Source: Vandiemenella viatica
Taxonomy: Eukaryota > Arthropoda > Insecta > Orthoptera > Morabidae
Direction: 5' to 3'
Assembly (NCBI GenBank): GCA_031002005.1
Contig: CM061920.1
Location: 116,550,095 to 116,614,094 of the forward strand
Length of the DNA stretch: 64,000 bases
Position numbers and translations under genes: made by a program. Within the stretch, counting starts at the first letter, position 1. The number at the start of each line of letters is the position of its first letter. Below the pieces are notes generated by a model that was not told the DNA's origin, ran no database searches, and saw nothing but the letters and a program-made list of their open reading frames with translations. Shown here piece after piece: positions 1 to 11,009 of this stretch.

Positions 1-1323
1 ACAAATAATACTGCTTCTATAAGGATGCTTGCGGATGCATTTATTGCAAAAGCAAGTGAGCTACAGGTTACCATGAACCACAATCTTAAGGAAATTGAGG
101 CGTTTTTTGTTAAGCAATTGTATAGTACACAGATTTTGCAACAGTTGGTAATGGCAGTAACTAATACACGCACTGAATTAACGCGGTTAAGAATAGCTCT
201 GATGCAAGCTGCTGCGGGTAAACTTAGCGATGTGCTTTTAGGCCCGAAAGCATACCTGCAGTATCTGCAACTAATCCAGAAACAATTAGGCACCGAGTGG
301 TTCATGTTATTTCCTTGTACACTAGAGAATATACATAGGTATTATCAGGTAGCAACAGTTAATGTGGCATTGATGGGGCAAAATTTGAGGGTAGTAATAG
401 ACATACCTATAGGCTCTGCCGATTCTGTTTTGGATCGGTATGACATTCATACATTTCCGATTTTCTGGGAGCAGACTCGCCACCATATTAGGTGGGCGAC
501 CCATGATGTGCTGTTAATTAGTAAGAACCAGCAATCCTACACTGTGTTAAATTATAACGACTTAGGCAGATGCAAAAGTTCCATCGTTACCATTTGTCCA
601 ATGATGACGTTACTGGACCGTGGTGTAACCAGTTGTGAGGCATCAATGTTTTTTTCTGATGACTTTTCGGAGCAATGTCGACGTGAAATTATAATGTTAC
701 ATAGGCCGTATTTGGCACCATTGAAAAACAATTGGATTTTTGCTATGCCTAAGCCAGCTAGTATCACTGTAACATGCTGGGAAGACCAGATTCAGACGCA
801 TGTCAGCAAAATAGAATTAAGAGGGGCTGGTATAATTGGTAATGCAACTCATTGTCAGTTTATAGGACAAAACTTTATCATTCCTCCTATCCATAGATCT
901 TCCACGATGTATAACCTTGAATATCCACAATACCACCTTCCAAAATTTAACAGAAGTATTTACCACAGCCATAAGCTTGTAGAATTAAATAAAACTGATC
1001 CAAACCTACTTAATACAGAGATTGAAAAACACCTGAGGCAGTCTCAAGACTCCATTAAATTTAATCAGATTCTAGCAGCAGTAGAGACGCAACTTCAAAC
1101 ACAAGGGAGACATAAGTTTATTATAAGTACCATAAGTTTAAGCAGCATTGTAGCAGTATCTATTATTATTGTTCTGATATTGTACTTGTACCGGCGTCAT
1201 TCCGGCCAAGTAGCAAGCTTTAATGCTGAAGTGGCTATACCAACGGCGGCACAGATTCTTGTTGACGTTTCTGGGTCGTCGCGTAACGCTGACGCTAGTG
1301 CAAGCGCAGAGTCACACATGTAG
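1..1323 (+). CDS. Env-like (F-type) glycoprotein of an insect errantivirus/LTR retroelement, 5'-partial
   Basis: The frame is open from the first base of the window, with an internal ATG at 25 followed by 432 codons and a TAG stop, so the true start lies upstream. The N-terminal part is a long amphipathic, heptad-like stretch (roughly residues 1-90), as expected for the fusion subunit. A cysteine-bearing ectodomain follows. One strongly hydrophobic segment lies at about residues 365-389, then a basic stop-transfer (YRRH) and a tail of about 43 residues. This architecture fits the F-like envelope proteins of errantiviruses and related Ty3/gypsy elements, which mediate membrane fusion. The frame is undamaged over its visible length, which suggests a relatively young insertion. 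No gag or pol is in the window. The family assignment rests on architecture and general resemblance only. Confidence 0.6.
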   Translation, partial: TNNTASIRMLADAFIAKASELQVTMNHNLKEIEAFFVKQLYSTQILQQLVMAVTNTRTELTRLRIALMQAAAGKLSDVLLGPKAYLQYLQLIQKQLGTEWFMLFPCTLENIHRYYQVATVNVALMGQNLRVVIDIPIGSADSVLDRYDIHTFPIFWEQTRHHIRWATHDVLLISKNQQSYTVLNYNDLGRCKSSIVTICPMMTLLDRGVTSCEASMFFSDDFSEQCRREIIMLHRPYLAPLKNNWIFAMPKPASITVTCWEDQIQTHVSKIELRGAGIIGNATHCQFIGQNFIIPPIHRSSTMYNLEYPQYHLPKFNRSIYHSHKLVELNKTDPNLLNTEIEKHLRQSQDSIKFNQILAAVETQLQTQGRHKFIISTISLSSIVAVSIIIVLILYLYRRHSGQVASFNAEVAIPTAAQILVDVSGSSRNADASASAESHM

Positions 1324-2163
1324 AATGTTACACTTAGTCATATAGCTGTAATTACTATTGTTATTATATGTATGTCATTTGGGAAACACACTTTAATAAT
1401 TGTTTATGTCTTCAAGATTGGACACCTGGATCTAGCAGAACGGGTTGGCTTATTATTTTTCTTGTTGTGTATATCTTTGTGAACTGGGAGGTACAGTCCA
1501 CAACTGCGGTCCACAAGCTTAATGTAAAAATGAGATATGGAGTGACGCGTTAGCGGAGTAACGCTGTTTTGGTCGGCGGGAGTGTGTCAAGGGCGTAAAT
1601 GAATAATAAATAAATTATTAATTTAAATGGAATATGGCATAAGGCGTTGGCTGATGCGGGCTTGCATCACGACGCGGCTTGGGAAACCAGGTCGCTAGAA
1701 TTGCTGAGGAGGATCGCTGACTTAGCGGGGCGACGCACGCAAGCAACGCCTGCAGGACAATGAGGGCAGCGAGGTTTCTTAATAGCTAATCGCCAGTTGC
1801 TAGTGACTTGAACTTGTGATCGGGACCGACACATACGCCTCGGGCACGGCCACCGACCCCGCGCTACGCCGCTATCCTGCCCATACTTCCGATAGTCAGA
1901 AACAGCAGTAGTTCCTGTCGCGGTGTGGACCGTACCTTCCGGGCGTAACTTACTTGTAGCTTCTACGAATAAACTCACAGTACATCACAGTATGTCTTAT
2001 TCTTGTAGTAGCGCTAGGAACCTCTCTGCCGTCGAGGCGGCTGGTGTCAGACCTGATCATTCACGAGAGCGGCCTGTGCAAGTAAGTCCCACTCTCACCA
2101 CTCGCCTTACTGACCACTACCGGGACCTGCACGTATACTGCAGAAACGTCCTGTACAGATAAT
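1324..2163 (+). repeat. Probable 3' untranslated region and 3' LTR of the env-bearing element
   Basis: This non-coding stretch directly follows the env stop. A purine-rich segment ends near 1537 and is followed by AGTGACGCG, plausible for an errantivirus LTR start, which often begins with AGT. AATAAA-type signals are present near 1602-1612 and at about 1969. I cannot see the 5' LTR, which would lie outside the window, so the LTR limits are inferred and not proven by a repeat pair. Confidence 0.35.
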
Positions 2164-2436
2164 TCATATTAAATTCCGCAGGTGTCGTGTACCATCTTTG
2201 TAAAGAGGGTGACTTATAATAGAAGACCAGGTTGGAGCATAAACTTTAACAACATATGTTGCTAGAGTAATTATATTTACAGAAGGAGCTTCCACAGAAA
2301 CATAAAAGACGGAAAATTGGGTCAGCGCGCTTGACTTAGTACAGAGATTAGCGTTCACCTTCCGGGCTTTATTTGGGAAATGTAGCCGCGCAGGATATCT
2401 CACAGGTAGGTCCTGACGACACAGAAGTAATATCCA

Positions 2437-2469
<33 letters not shown>
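2164..2469 (+). repeat. Retroposed segment ending in a 32-A tract
   Basis: About 270 bases of unique-looking sequence end in an uninterrupted run of 32 A residues (2438-2469). The A run at one end suggests a retroposed transcript (SINE or processed copy) on the plus strand. I recognise no Pol III boxes and no protein in it, and no target duplication is obvious. Confidence 0.35.
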
Positions 2470-2473
<4 letters not shown>

Positions 2474-2714
2474 CTGAGTTCACTGATATGGTTACAACAA
2501 GTGGTGTAGTTTGCATACTTTCAGGAATTGATATATGTCCTTAACCCCGTTCTACAACATCATTACGCTCGTATTCTCATTAATGTGTGAGGCATAAGTA
2601 TATGGCACAAATACAAAATTTTTCCATGCTATGGCATAATGCAATCATTGTCCAATTACACTAGATTGCAAGAAGTATAAGTCAATGTGCACAACTAACA
2701 AAAAGAATCCGTTT

Positions 2715-3186
2715 GTTGTAGTGCACAAAGTTAAGAGGTTAGTTATTGATATGAGTGATTCCCTGAAGCATACGCAACATGAAATGGGACCTGCACAACT
2801 TCGGTCATAAGCAGAGCTAATTCTAGACTGCGAATTTTGAATCCTGGATTACTTTAGCGCACGAACAAAGGGAATAGCATACAAAACCAACTTTCATCGG
2901 GACTGCTGTTGTGATGTGTCGCAAAGGATTGATTGAATTTTTAAACAAAGTACAGAAAAGGACTACTCAATTTGTGATTGCTTGCCACAGTTCTTACGAA
3001 AGCATAACAGAATTGATACATAGATTGGGATGGGCAGACAGCCGACTTAGGTTTGAACTTATTGGTAAAAATTACGATTGGAATGAAATATTTCATACCA
3101 ATGACGAGAGAGACAAGTACAGAGAAATAAGGTGTTGTACTGATGCTTATACGAATTCTTTCTTTCCTCGTGTCACTCGAGTTTGA
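2715..3186 (+). pseudogene. Fragment of a CR1/L2-like LINE, C-terminal reverse transcriptase region
   Basis: This stretch is a diverged copy of the element at 38360-39520. Both share the segment around ATTCCCTGAAG, the ATGAAATGGGAC block, and the C-terminal peptide pattern ending FFPR. The readable C-terminal frame is 2911-3186, with residues such as RKGLIEFLNKVQKRTT matching the RKGLIDTLEKVQRRAA segment of the other copy. Upstream, the frame is broken by indels, for example near 2780-2900. Only the thumb/C-terminal part of the polyprotein is present, so this is a 5'-truncated, dead insertion. The typical microsatellite tail seen at 39510 is not recognisable here. Confidence 0.75.
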
Positions 3187-4560
3187 GACATTTGTAATAA
3201 GCTAGAAAAAATAATCAACTTCTTCTTCACTTTGAAGAGTATTGCCATGGTCGAATTATAAGCTTTGATTTTACAACTTTGTTGTTGGTGTGGGAAAGGC
3301 TTTGTGAATCGTATCACAAATATTTTCCACGTGGTTTCGTGTTAATGTGTCCAAGAACTGAGTCTGGAGGGTAGGCAAATAGGCTTGAAAAAAAAAATGT
3401 GTCCATGTACATACATACATCAGGAAGTCAATTCAATGCCGCTTTGAGTTTAAAAACTGTCTGGGTTCTCGCTGTACGTCTCGCTTTCTCAGTTTCAGAA
3501 ACATCGCTGTGCCTAATTTAATACATCCTTTAAAACATTTTAAATGTAGCTGAAACTCGTGGGATATTATTAATGCTGTTAACTATTAATTATATTGGTT
3601 AATAACGAATCGCACTCTAACTCGACATGACGTGGAAAAATATTTTTTCCGTTTCTTCGTCGGTGAACGAATTTTTTATGTCAGTCTGTTTCAAGGAACG
3701 GAATTAACGCATAAACTACAAGTATGGGGTTGATGGGGTTTTGAATAATGAACAGCTCCTAGTTAAATTCTGGGTTAAATTCGGTAATTCTAAAGCTGAA
3801 AATTTTAAGTTAATGTGTCCATCAATTCGCGCAAAAACTACGGGTTGGATTTTAATAGGAATTGAAATAATGTACAGGGAATGGGTTCGGGGTAAAATAG
3901 AGTAAGTTCGTTTTGATGTGAATTCAGAAAGTTGAGACGTTTCAGATAAAAATAACAGATTTCTCAAAGACCTCTTCCTTGACGTCATACCATTTCAAAT
4001 TCCTGAGTTATACACGTTTTTTTTCATTTATGCCCCCCCCCCCCCCATCTACGTATTTTAAAAGAAAAAGTTATGCTTTAGAATCTTGTTTTTATTCGAT
4101 TATAACGTCTTAAGCTGGTTTTTTACTCTCTTGGCGTGAAAACATTTTGATTTTCGTTTTGAAAATACATAATATAACACATATCAGGCAACGTATTTGA
4201 TTAAGTCAAGAGTTTCTTAGTTCTTAGTCCTACCAACAAAAATACACATATAATAAGTATGTCCACCTCGTAATAAGTTCTCCTCTTTCTGGTTTTTTTA
4301 TTTTTTATTATTCTTTCAGACAACGGAGGTTATGATCATTCCTGGATCAATTTGAAAACCCACAATAAAGAGCCAAGCATATCTATGGAACATATACTAA
4401 TGCCTGTATCACCTGATTTCTGAGTGTTTGGGAACACGTTGATAAATGGATATTCGACCTTTGCTCGTAAAACATCATTATTTATTATACCTTGGTCAAC
4501 CTCTGCTCGAAGAAAATACAATATCTTAGTGTGCTTTGTTGGGGGCTAGAATATTTCTGT
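3187..4560. other. No gene recognised; AT-rich intergenic sequence
   Basis: I see no coding frame, RNA gene or bounded element. The only notable features are a short TACA-type microsatellite near 3409-3420 and a C run at about 4034-4046. Short open frames here lack codon structure or recognisable motifs. Confidence 0.5.
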
Positions 4561-4779
4561 TTACCTGCACAGTGACACCAGGCGCATGATTTCATTAGGT
4601 GCCAGAAATAGCCGGAATTGTTTGTTCTGCGCGCGATCTCTCGAAAGTATTTGTGGATCGCTAATGTATTTCCCGACGATCGATAATGGCAAACACACAC
4701 TAGGCAAGCTGTTACGCAGTGTAATGGAGTTATTTCGTATGCTGCATTGCTCGTCGAAAATTCCGGACTCCCCGGTAAA

Positions 4780-5080
4780 CAAACGCCATTTTCACCTAGT
4801 GCACACTCGGACCGCATACCAGTGCTGACGTCACGCGCGTCTTGAGGCGCCGGTCTCCGCAAACATGTCGATAGAAATACCCTGGCTTTCGTCTGTGTAC
4901 ACACGGCAGAGGGGCACTTAATGGGTTCATTTCGCCACACAAAATTCCGGGCAGAATGGAAATACCTGTAGCATGTTGAGACAGACATGTGGAACGCTTT
5001 CACTAGCGCGCACTTGGGCCGTATCTCAGAGCGCTGACGTCAGGCAAACACGTCCGCAGAAATACACAGTCCTGTACAGA
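4780..5080. repeat. GC-rich duplicated block containing CRE-like TGACGTCA cores
   Basis: Two related blocks about 211 bp apart (near 4797-4880 and 5008-5075) share an order of motifs: GCACAC/GCACTTGG, a CGGACCGCATA- or GGGCCGTATC-like stretch, GCTGACGTCA, then an AACATGTC- or AACACGTC-like segment and AGAAATAC. Both carry TGACGTCA or near matches. The repetition suggests an old tandem duplication inside a GC-rich island. I see no protein-coding explanation for it. Confidence 0.4.
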
Positions 5081-5214
5081 CCTATCTGAATAGCCTGGGG
5101 AAAGGGATTTCCCATGACTGAAAGAGACAGAAGGTACCCTCTCTCTCACTCCTCGCCACCAGCGAACTGTGGAAATTCCACTGATCCTGGGCCGCCTTTG
5201 GTCCATTCGAATCA

Positions 5215-5345
5215 CCCGCCAACCGGATGTTGCGTCACAGAGAGAAGGGAAAAATATGAAGGGAAGCCGCCATTTTGTGCCACGAAACCGGAAGTGGGAA
5301 CTCGCCAAAGTCGGTGACTAGGGACTATTTTGGTATCGCGGGACA
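5215..5345. promoter_or_regulatory. Candidate promoter island with YY1-like and ETS-like motifs
   Basis: Within about 40 bases there is GCCGCCATTTTG (a YY1-type core) and ACCGGAAGTG (an ETS/GABP-type core), in a GC-rich context after AT-rich DNA. Such pairs are typical of housekeeping-type promoters. No confident first exon follows. A short open frame at 5406-5618 on the plus strand has no recognisable domain. The call is motif-based only. Confidence 0.3.
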
Positions 5346-5765
5346 AAGTAGCCACCAGCGTTTCAGCAAAATCCAGAAGCACCAAATGATACAAGGCTCT
5401 AAGTAATGAAGCAGAGGAGAGAAAAAGATAGAGAAGGCACAATATGGGCGTCAGGCCAACTATGGTTGGTATTTGTGATCTGGTACTCATTGGAGCATGT
5501 GAAGTGTCAACTAATTAAAACTCAAAAATTAACAGAAGAATGTAAAGGACATTTCATATCGGACAACAGGCTTCCTTATGCCTACCGCTGTCCAAACCGA
5601 AATGAGTGGTATATCTAGGAGATACATGAATTGGACGGTTGAGTCTCACTAAAAGAATGTTTATGAAATGAAAAGAATGTCTGTGGAACCAGTTGTATTT
5701 TATAGTCATTAAATTATGAACAGCAGTAAAATGGAATAAAAGAAGCGACAGACTGATAGCGCAAA
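5346..5765. other. No feature recognised
   Basis: A 70-codon open frame (5406-5618, plus) is present but has no motif that I recognise and no support beyond its length. The rest is AT-rich non-coding sequence up to the Helitron 5' end. Confidence 0.4.
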
Positions 5766-6516
5766 TCTTATATATACATAAAAATAGACGTGTGTTTTCC
5801 TATATTTCAATTTTCAGAGACCACTACCTAGCACAGATCACTGGTGTCCGTGTGTGGAAGTAGCATAGAGTTTCCTGTCGTGCACAACGTTGGCTGAATG
5901 CCGATACCTGTGGGGATGTGGGAGATATGGTGATTAGAGTTGGTCAATGCAAGGCGTTTTCATATTTCGACCAAAACTTTTTGTCTCCTTATACACCTCT
6001 TTCCTGCCACAACTACATAGCATAGATCATTGGTGTTTGTGAGTGGTAGTAGAATCGTATCTCCGGTCGTGCACTATGGTCGTTAGATATCGGTAGCTAT
6101 GGGCGTGTGGGAGATATGGGGGTTGAAAGTGGTCGACCTGCGTCAATTTCATATTTCTGCCAAAGACGCATGTGTCTTGGTGTATCACTTTTCAGCGAAA
6201 ACTATTTATCGCAGATCACTGGCGTTTGTGTGTGGTAGTAACCCATCGATTACAACGTTGGCCGAATATCGGTAACTTTAGGAGTGTGAAAGATATGGCG
6301 GTTGAAAGTGGTCGATCAAGGATATTTTCGTATTTCGTCCAAAGACATGTGTGTCCGATAATTTTACTTTGCTGCCTGAACTACATAGCGCAGATGCCTG
6401 GCATTTGTGTGTGGTAATAGCATCGAGTCTCCCATCGTGCACTATGGTTGTTAGATGTCGGTAGCTTTCAATCCAAATGCTTTATAAACACGAACGAATT
6501 CGTGGGTACCAGCTAG
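5766..6516 (+). mobile_element. Non-autonomous Helitron, family A, short form
   Basis: The 5' end is TCTTATATATA preceded by A. The 3' end is a hairpin (CACGAA-CGAA-TTCGTG) followed by a short spacer and CTAG, with T as the next host base. TC at the 5' end, a hairpin about 10 nt before CTRR, and insertion between A and T are the Helitron hallmarks. It has no coding capacity. It lacks the 369-bp unit expansion seen in the two longer copies (48043-49908 and 57916-60886) and so represents the basic form, about 751 bp. Confidence 0.8.
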
Positions 6517-7515
6517 TGTTTTATATTAAAGTGAAAGACGTTTATTGTAATATAAAAACACGAAGGCGCTAAATTATTGTTTTATGACGGATTGAAAAAT
6601 GAATGTTGTAATAAAGTAGCATTGAGCCGTAAGTGTCGTATTATGGTGGTTAATATATGTTGAAGAAGGTGGAGTTTTCGCAAAAGGAAAAAACTAATAT
6701 TATGATGGCTTATTGATTGCAAAAGAAAATTTCTAATCTCAATTTACCGGAAATGGTTACTTTTATAGGGTAATAGCTACCTATAATTGTTCGTAGTGAA
6801 ACTGGAACACAAATATGAGATCTAACAAATCAAAGGATTACTGAAATGTAAAGTGTCACTTTATTTTTACGTTTTAGAAGTTAGACATCGGCATCGAAAG
6901 TGTGTCACGGCTTAGGTAAATTAAAACAAACTAACTGATCCAAATGTTTGGTGAATATGCAATTTTCCACATGGACACAGAAGTACGATTACTTGCGATT
7001 CTGTTTAAAACTTTCTGGGACGATGTTTGGCGACATACATCCTGGTTGTCAGTATTACACAACGCCTGGCCTTTCGTGACTAAATGATGGTTCTTTAAGA
7101 CGTGTTATTCTTGGAGATACTGGACCCAATAGGTGCGCCTAAGAAAACAACAGGTATATGATGAGGTTATCCACGGATGAACTAGCATTTATGATGCATA
7201 AATCAATCAGTTTCTGTGAAGTACATGGAATAAAATTACAAGTATGGAATAGTAATGTCTTGTTACAGAGCTAAACTTTACACTAAAGTTTCAATAAATC
7301 TGTGAAATTCATCCAGAAATTCTGTATTATTTAACAAAACAACTATTTACTATCAACTAGATATGTGTTTGGTTTATTGCAGTTCATGCAACATTTGGCC
7401 CATTGTCTGGTGAGTCTTCTTCACATTGCGTGTAAAATTATTGGCAACAGATCACAAAGTGACTGTTGGGTGGGGATATTCTAACAAGTAAGAAGCAATC
7501 AATTGGGACAGTGGA
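6517..7515. other. No feature recognised
   Basis: AT-rich sequence without a supported coding frame, RNA gene, or repeat boundary. Confidence 0.4.
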
Positions 7516-7690
7516 TGCAGAACCCCCCCGTCGACGTTGAGGTCAAGAGATGAGAAAGGACAGGGAAAGAATTCGGCCATGGCATTTTTAAAGGAATCAT
7601 GCCGGCATTCGTCTGGAGCGATTTAGGAGAAACTATGGAAAACTCAAATCTGGATGGCTGGACGGAGATTGAAACCCGCTTCCTCCAGAA
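7516..7690 (-). mobile_element. tRNA-derived SINE with conserved central block (minus strand)
   Basis: Read on the minus strand it shows a degenerate B box (GGTTTCAATCTCC, near 7669), then the block with CCAGATTT, TTTTCCATAG, CTAAATCGCTCCAG and AATGCCGG, and ends near GTCGACGGG. The same block recurs on the plus strand at 23774-23925. This arrangement is the conserved SINE core known from several polyneopteran insects. The tRNA-like head is decayed and no clean target duplication is visible. Confidence 0.7.
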
Positions 7691-8232
7691 TTCGAGGAGA
7701 TGCAGTACCAATACAGATTGTAGAAAAATGTAGAAGAAGTAATTTCTGAAAAGTGAAATCATGATGGCCTACCTAATACCAGGCCCGAAAGTTAACCACT
7801 GCGTGAGGAAGAATTGCTTGTAGAACTGGTAAATACGAATAACGTTTGATAATAATCTGAAATGAGAAGGACAGACTGGATAGATGGTCGAGATAGGAAT
7901 TTTATTGAGGAACTGTATGAGGTGAAACTTTTTCGGGCTTAGACAATCGCATTGCTTTCCAAAATCCTTAATAAATCTGGGTAGGGTTGTATCATTGAAA
8001 ATATTAATACTAGTATTTACCGTAGTCAGTTTTACTTTTGATACAAAGTTCTAATGGTAGATGTAGTCAAATACAAATACACGCCTAACTTACTACCGGT
8101 AATCTCTTCTTTAATGACGCCTAAGTTTTTATTTTTAGCTTTATTTGTTACAGCGTCGCAACCCGATGGTAGCTCCCCTAAAATTCATACAGCATTTGAA
8201 GTATTTCAGTGCCTGTTGCCGTTATCTCTTAC
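7691..8232. other. Likely intron or intergenic sequence
   Basis: No coding frame is supported. If the kinase exon at 8233-8461 is real, this stretch would be part of its downstream intron on the minus strand, with GTAAGA at 8232-8227. Confidence 0.35.
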
Positions 8233-8461
8233 CTGTCGGCAGTCCACCTCCTTGCATGCGCAGCGGATCTTGCGGCTCCCTGAACCTCGGCGCCACGCGT
8301 TCCGCACTTTGCAGTATGATCCTTCACCGATGGTACGGCCTAAGCGAAACCCACGCTGCTGGAGAATCCATTCCAGATGATGCCGCCGGGACTCGTGCTG
8401 GCAAACCAAAACGAATTGTGCTGGATTACTGTCCTCGTCACTTATTAATCGGACACTTATA
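8233..8461 (-). CDS. Single exon of a TSSK-like serine/threonine kinase
   Basis: On the minus strand a 229-nt exon is bounded by a good acceptor (pyrimidine-rich, ending TTTCAG, just above 8461) and a canonical donor (CGACAG|GTAAGA at 8233/8232). It is open throughout in the phase set by the glycine loop. The peptide contains the ATP-binding loop GRTIGEGSYCKV and, about 25 residues later, the ACKEVD segment with the VAIK-type lysine. The lead-in LQQRGFRLGRTIGEGSY is typical of testis-specific serine kinases. The HRD and DFG segments are not found elsewhere in the window, so the rest of the gene would lie in other exons beyond visible introns, or this is an isolated fragment. The intact splice sites argue for a real exon. 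Confidence 0.55.
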
Positions 8462-9340
8462 CTGAAACAAGAAATCCGAATAGATATCTGTGATATATGA
8501 CCACTTGCAATTTCAACGAGAGTGACAGTAGCACAAATTAGTCAAAGTACCGTAGTTTTCTCACTGAATGACTTGCTGTAAAAACATTTTTAGTTAAGTT
8601 TCACGCAGCTTAAGTACACAAGCTAAAGCTGTGGAGAGATTGGTTCAGAAATATGAGTAATTATTACATTAATTATTATAATCGTCCTTTGTTGAGTGCG
8701 ATGTTATTTCTAGTGTTTTCTGTAGACTTGGTATTTTCACTTAAATGACATAATTTCTTTCACAAAATGTCGGGTCAAAAAAAATAATTTCTAGTGAGCT
8801 TGTGTTGCGATAGTTCTGAACATATAAACCAAAAAATTATTTTTGATTCTTCATACTGCTGCATTACGTTATATAACAACTCACGTGTCTCCGGACGACT
8901 GCTAACGAATAGAAGCTAACAAGAGGAAATTAAAGCAACTATGACTCATTCTTGTAAAGATAAATTAAAAAAGTGAAATACCTATGTTTCAGTTGATAAA
9001 ATATCATTTCTTGGGTCTTTCAGTGATTTCTTACTAACAGTGTCATTGCAACCTCACCATTCGAATCTGAAGAAGCTGACTTCTTTACCTCAATACACAA
9101 AATGTTTAATTAACTCGTTGACGGTAATGCCAAATTTACTCTTTGCTTTTTACGTAAATCACATATACTGCTTTTCAGAGATCAGAGCACGAACGTTATG
9201 ACAAATTCAATGGTATTTTCAATTTGAAAGTTCAAAAATGATAAACTAATAGTTCCAAAGCGGGAAGTATACATCGTGCAGAAAGGAAAAGAGAGGAGAT
9301 GAAATATCGTTAAAACTGTGAAGTCTCCTATAAACTTTTG
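8462..9340. other. No feature recognised between the kinase exon and the THAP-like exon
   Basis: AT-rich sequence. I looked on the minus strand for an upstream kinase exon with a start codon and found none that I can support. Confidence 0.35.
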
Positions 9341-9348
9341 GATCCTAC

Positions 9349-9385
9349 TGCGCATGCACCGCGGCCATATTACTTTTCCCAAAAC
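9349..9385 (+). promoter_or_regulatory. Candidate promoter motifs upstream of the THAP-like exon
   Basis: CTGCGCATGCACCGC resembles an NRF1-type palindrome and is immediately followed by GCGGCCATATT, close to a YY1 core. Both lie about 90 bases upstream of the ATG at 9453, a sensible distance for a TATA-less promoter and short 5' UTR. This is motif reading only. Confidence 0.3.
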
Positions 9386-9452
9386 ATCGCGCTTTTAGCA
9401 TTGTGTTTGCTGCTCTCAATATTTCATTCACTAATATTTCAAAGTTTTTATA

Positions 9453-9596
9453 ATGCCACATTGTGTTGCCTGCGGTTGCACAAACGGATCAGATAGGAAA
9501 CAATCTCGAATATCATTTCATAAATTAGTCACATTGTCATTACTGTTCATGAAGTGTTTAATACGATATCTACAATCGCAAGGACTATCATTATAG
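9453..9596 (+). CDS. THAP-domain-like first exon or fragment
   Basis: The frame from ATG at 9453 begins MPHCVACGCTN and continues to SFHKLV. This matches the start of a THAP zinc finger (M-P-x-C-x2-C...S-F-H), a DNA-binding domain of C2CH type. The remaining conserved residues (W, the later C-x2-H pair and AVPTIF) do not follow, and the frame stops after 47 codons. In many THAP genes an intron follows the SFHKLP segment, so this could be exon 1 with a splice near 9525, although no strong GT donor is visible there. Alternatively it is a remnant of a THAP-encoding transposon such as a P-like element. Confidence 0.4.
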   Translation: MPHCVACGCTNGSDRKQSRISFHKLVTLSLLFMKCLIRYLQSQGLSL

Positions 9597-10084
9597 ATTT
9601 AGAATACCTGTTAAAAAAGTTAATTCATAGCTCTGAATAGGATGAGGTTATTTTCAAAAATTTGTTGGCGTATTATAAACAACCAGTATATCTTACATTT
9701 TTTTACATTTTCCACATAATAGGATAGCGTTATTCTAAACGTGTGTCGAAAGTCAAGTCCGACTTTTGATGTATGGCAACAAAATAAATTCACTGATGCT
9801 GCTAGCGAATTTATGTAGAGCGATCTACTACTAGTACAACATCTTCTGAGTAAGCCTACAGAAATTACTATTAATATTAAGCACACAAGATAAGTTTGAG
9901 GTCAAGTTTACATCGCGATACAGTGAATCTATTATTGCACGTGTGTTACTCCAATTGCAATTCATGCAGAAATTATATGATTAAATGAATTGTGATAATT
10001 TATGCAGCGCGATTTAGGAATCCTGATACTGGCAATGTTGTTTCTCAAAATGTTGTTCGCGATGAATAAACATTTTGAGGTGGG
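9597..10084. other. No feature recognised
   Basis: AT-rich sequence. A minus-strand open frame at 9620-9886 has no recognisable motif. Confidence 0.35.
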
Positions 10085-10777
10085 CAGTACTATAGTAACC
10101 GTGAGGCCGTAATTTGATGCTTGATTCTTATGTAACTCGACGAGACAAATCGAAAATCAATAGTAAAAATTTGTTGATATCTCCCTTAGTTCTCGAGATA
10201 TTGACCATCAAAAATTAGTTATAGGTATAGTTGCTTGTGCCTTTCGTGGCGATTTTATATTGGTCCAGGCAGCGTTTCAAGCAAACCACAAGCGGTAGTA
10301 AAAACTAAAACACCAACTTTGCATGCCCAGCGTATAGTTCATTGTGGATTTGGCGAAATTATTTTTTGGTAGATCTCGTATCCCAACCTAATCACCTCAA
10401 TTTGGAGACAGTATATTTCGAAAATTAAGCGAGATATAGAAAATTTATATTCTTTACTTTCGGGTTGTCTCTTGTTTAGTGTTACATAAGAATCCATCAT
10501 CAAATTTGACTTTGGCAAAATTTTTCTTCTGTAGTTCAACCCAAAACACCTCACTTTTGAGGCAGTACGTATATCTCGAGAACTAAACACTCTATCAAAA
10601 AAATTTGATTCTTCATTTTTGATTTGTCTCGTCGAGTTACATAATAACCCATCATCAAATTGTAGCGCCAAGGTTATCATGGAATCCTCTTGAGGTGTGT
10701 GTGCGTATTCCCACTTATTCTCGGGAAATCCAATATGGCGACCTCCCCTCCCCGGCTTCACTTCAGTGCGTGGTGAA
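10085..10777. repeat. Diffuse repeat family with GTCCAGGC and CTCGAGA motifs, copy 1
   Basis: The segment consists of imperfect repeats with recurring phrases: TATGTAACTCGACGAGACAAAT (as GTAACTCGACGAGAC or its complement), TAGTTCTCGAGATAT, and TTGGTCCAGGC. The same phrases recur at 12161-12500 and 25800-27420. The modules appear in alternating orientation, suggesting fold-back or nested copies. There is no coding capacity. I cannot assign a known superfamily. Confidence 0.5.
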
Positions 10778-10790
10778 GATCCCTTGCGTC
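10778..10790. repeat. Target-site duplication, left copy, of the SINE
   Basis: GATCCCTTGCGTC, an exact match to 11054-11066 on the other side of the SINE. Confidence 0.9.
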
Positions 10791-11009
10791 TGCCGACCCC
10801 GGCAGCGTACGGGTAGCGTGCTTGCTTCGCGTTGCAGAGGTCGCCGGTTCGAGTCCGGCCGAGGGCATGGGTGGTTTTAATTAAGTGTTGTGTTCGTCTT
10901 GTGTCGTCCTTACAAAAGAGAGAAAACAATCACACTTGGCTGAAATCTATACACTGTAAAAACGAAAAAACACATTGAGCTGGCTGAGTGGCTAACATGG
11001 CCGAATGCC

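Noticed and set aside
4485..5003. 172-codon minus-strand frame
   Set aside because: It lies in a GC-rich duplicated block where stops are rare, and there is no recognisable domain or codon pattern.
10695..10929. Coding frames across the SINE at 10791-11053
   Set aside because: The sequence is a Pol III-type SINE with its own target duplication, so the frames are chance.
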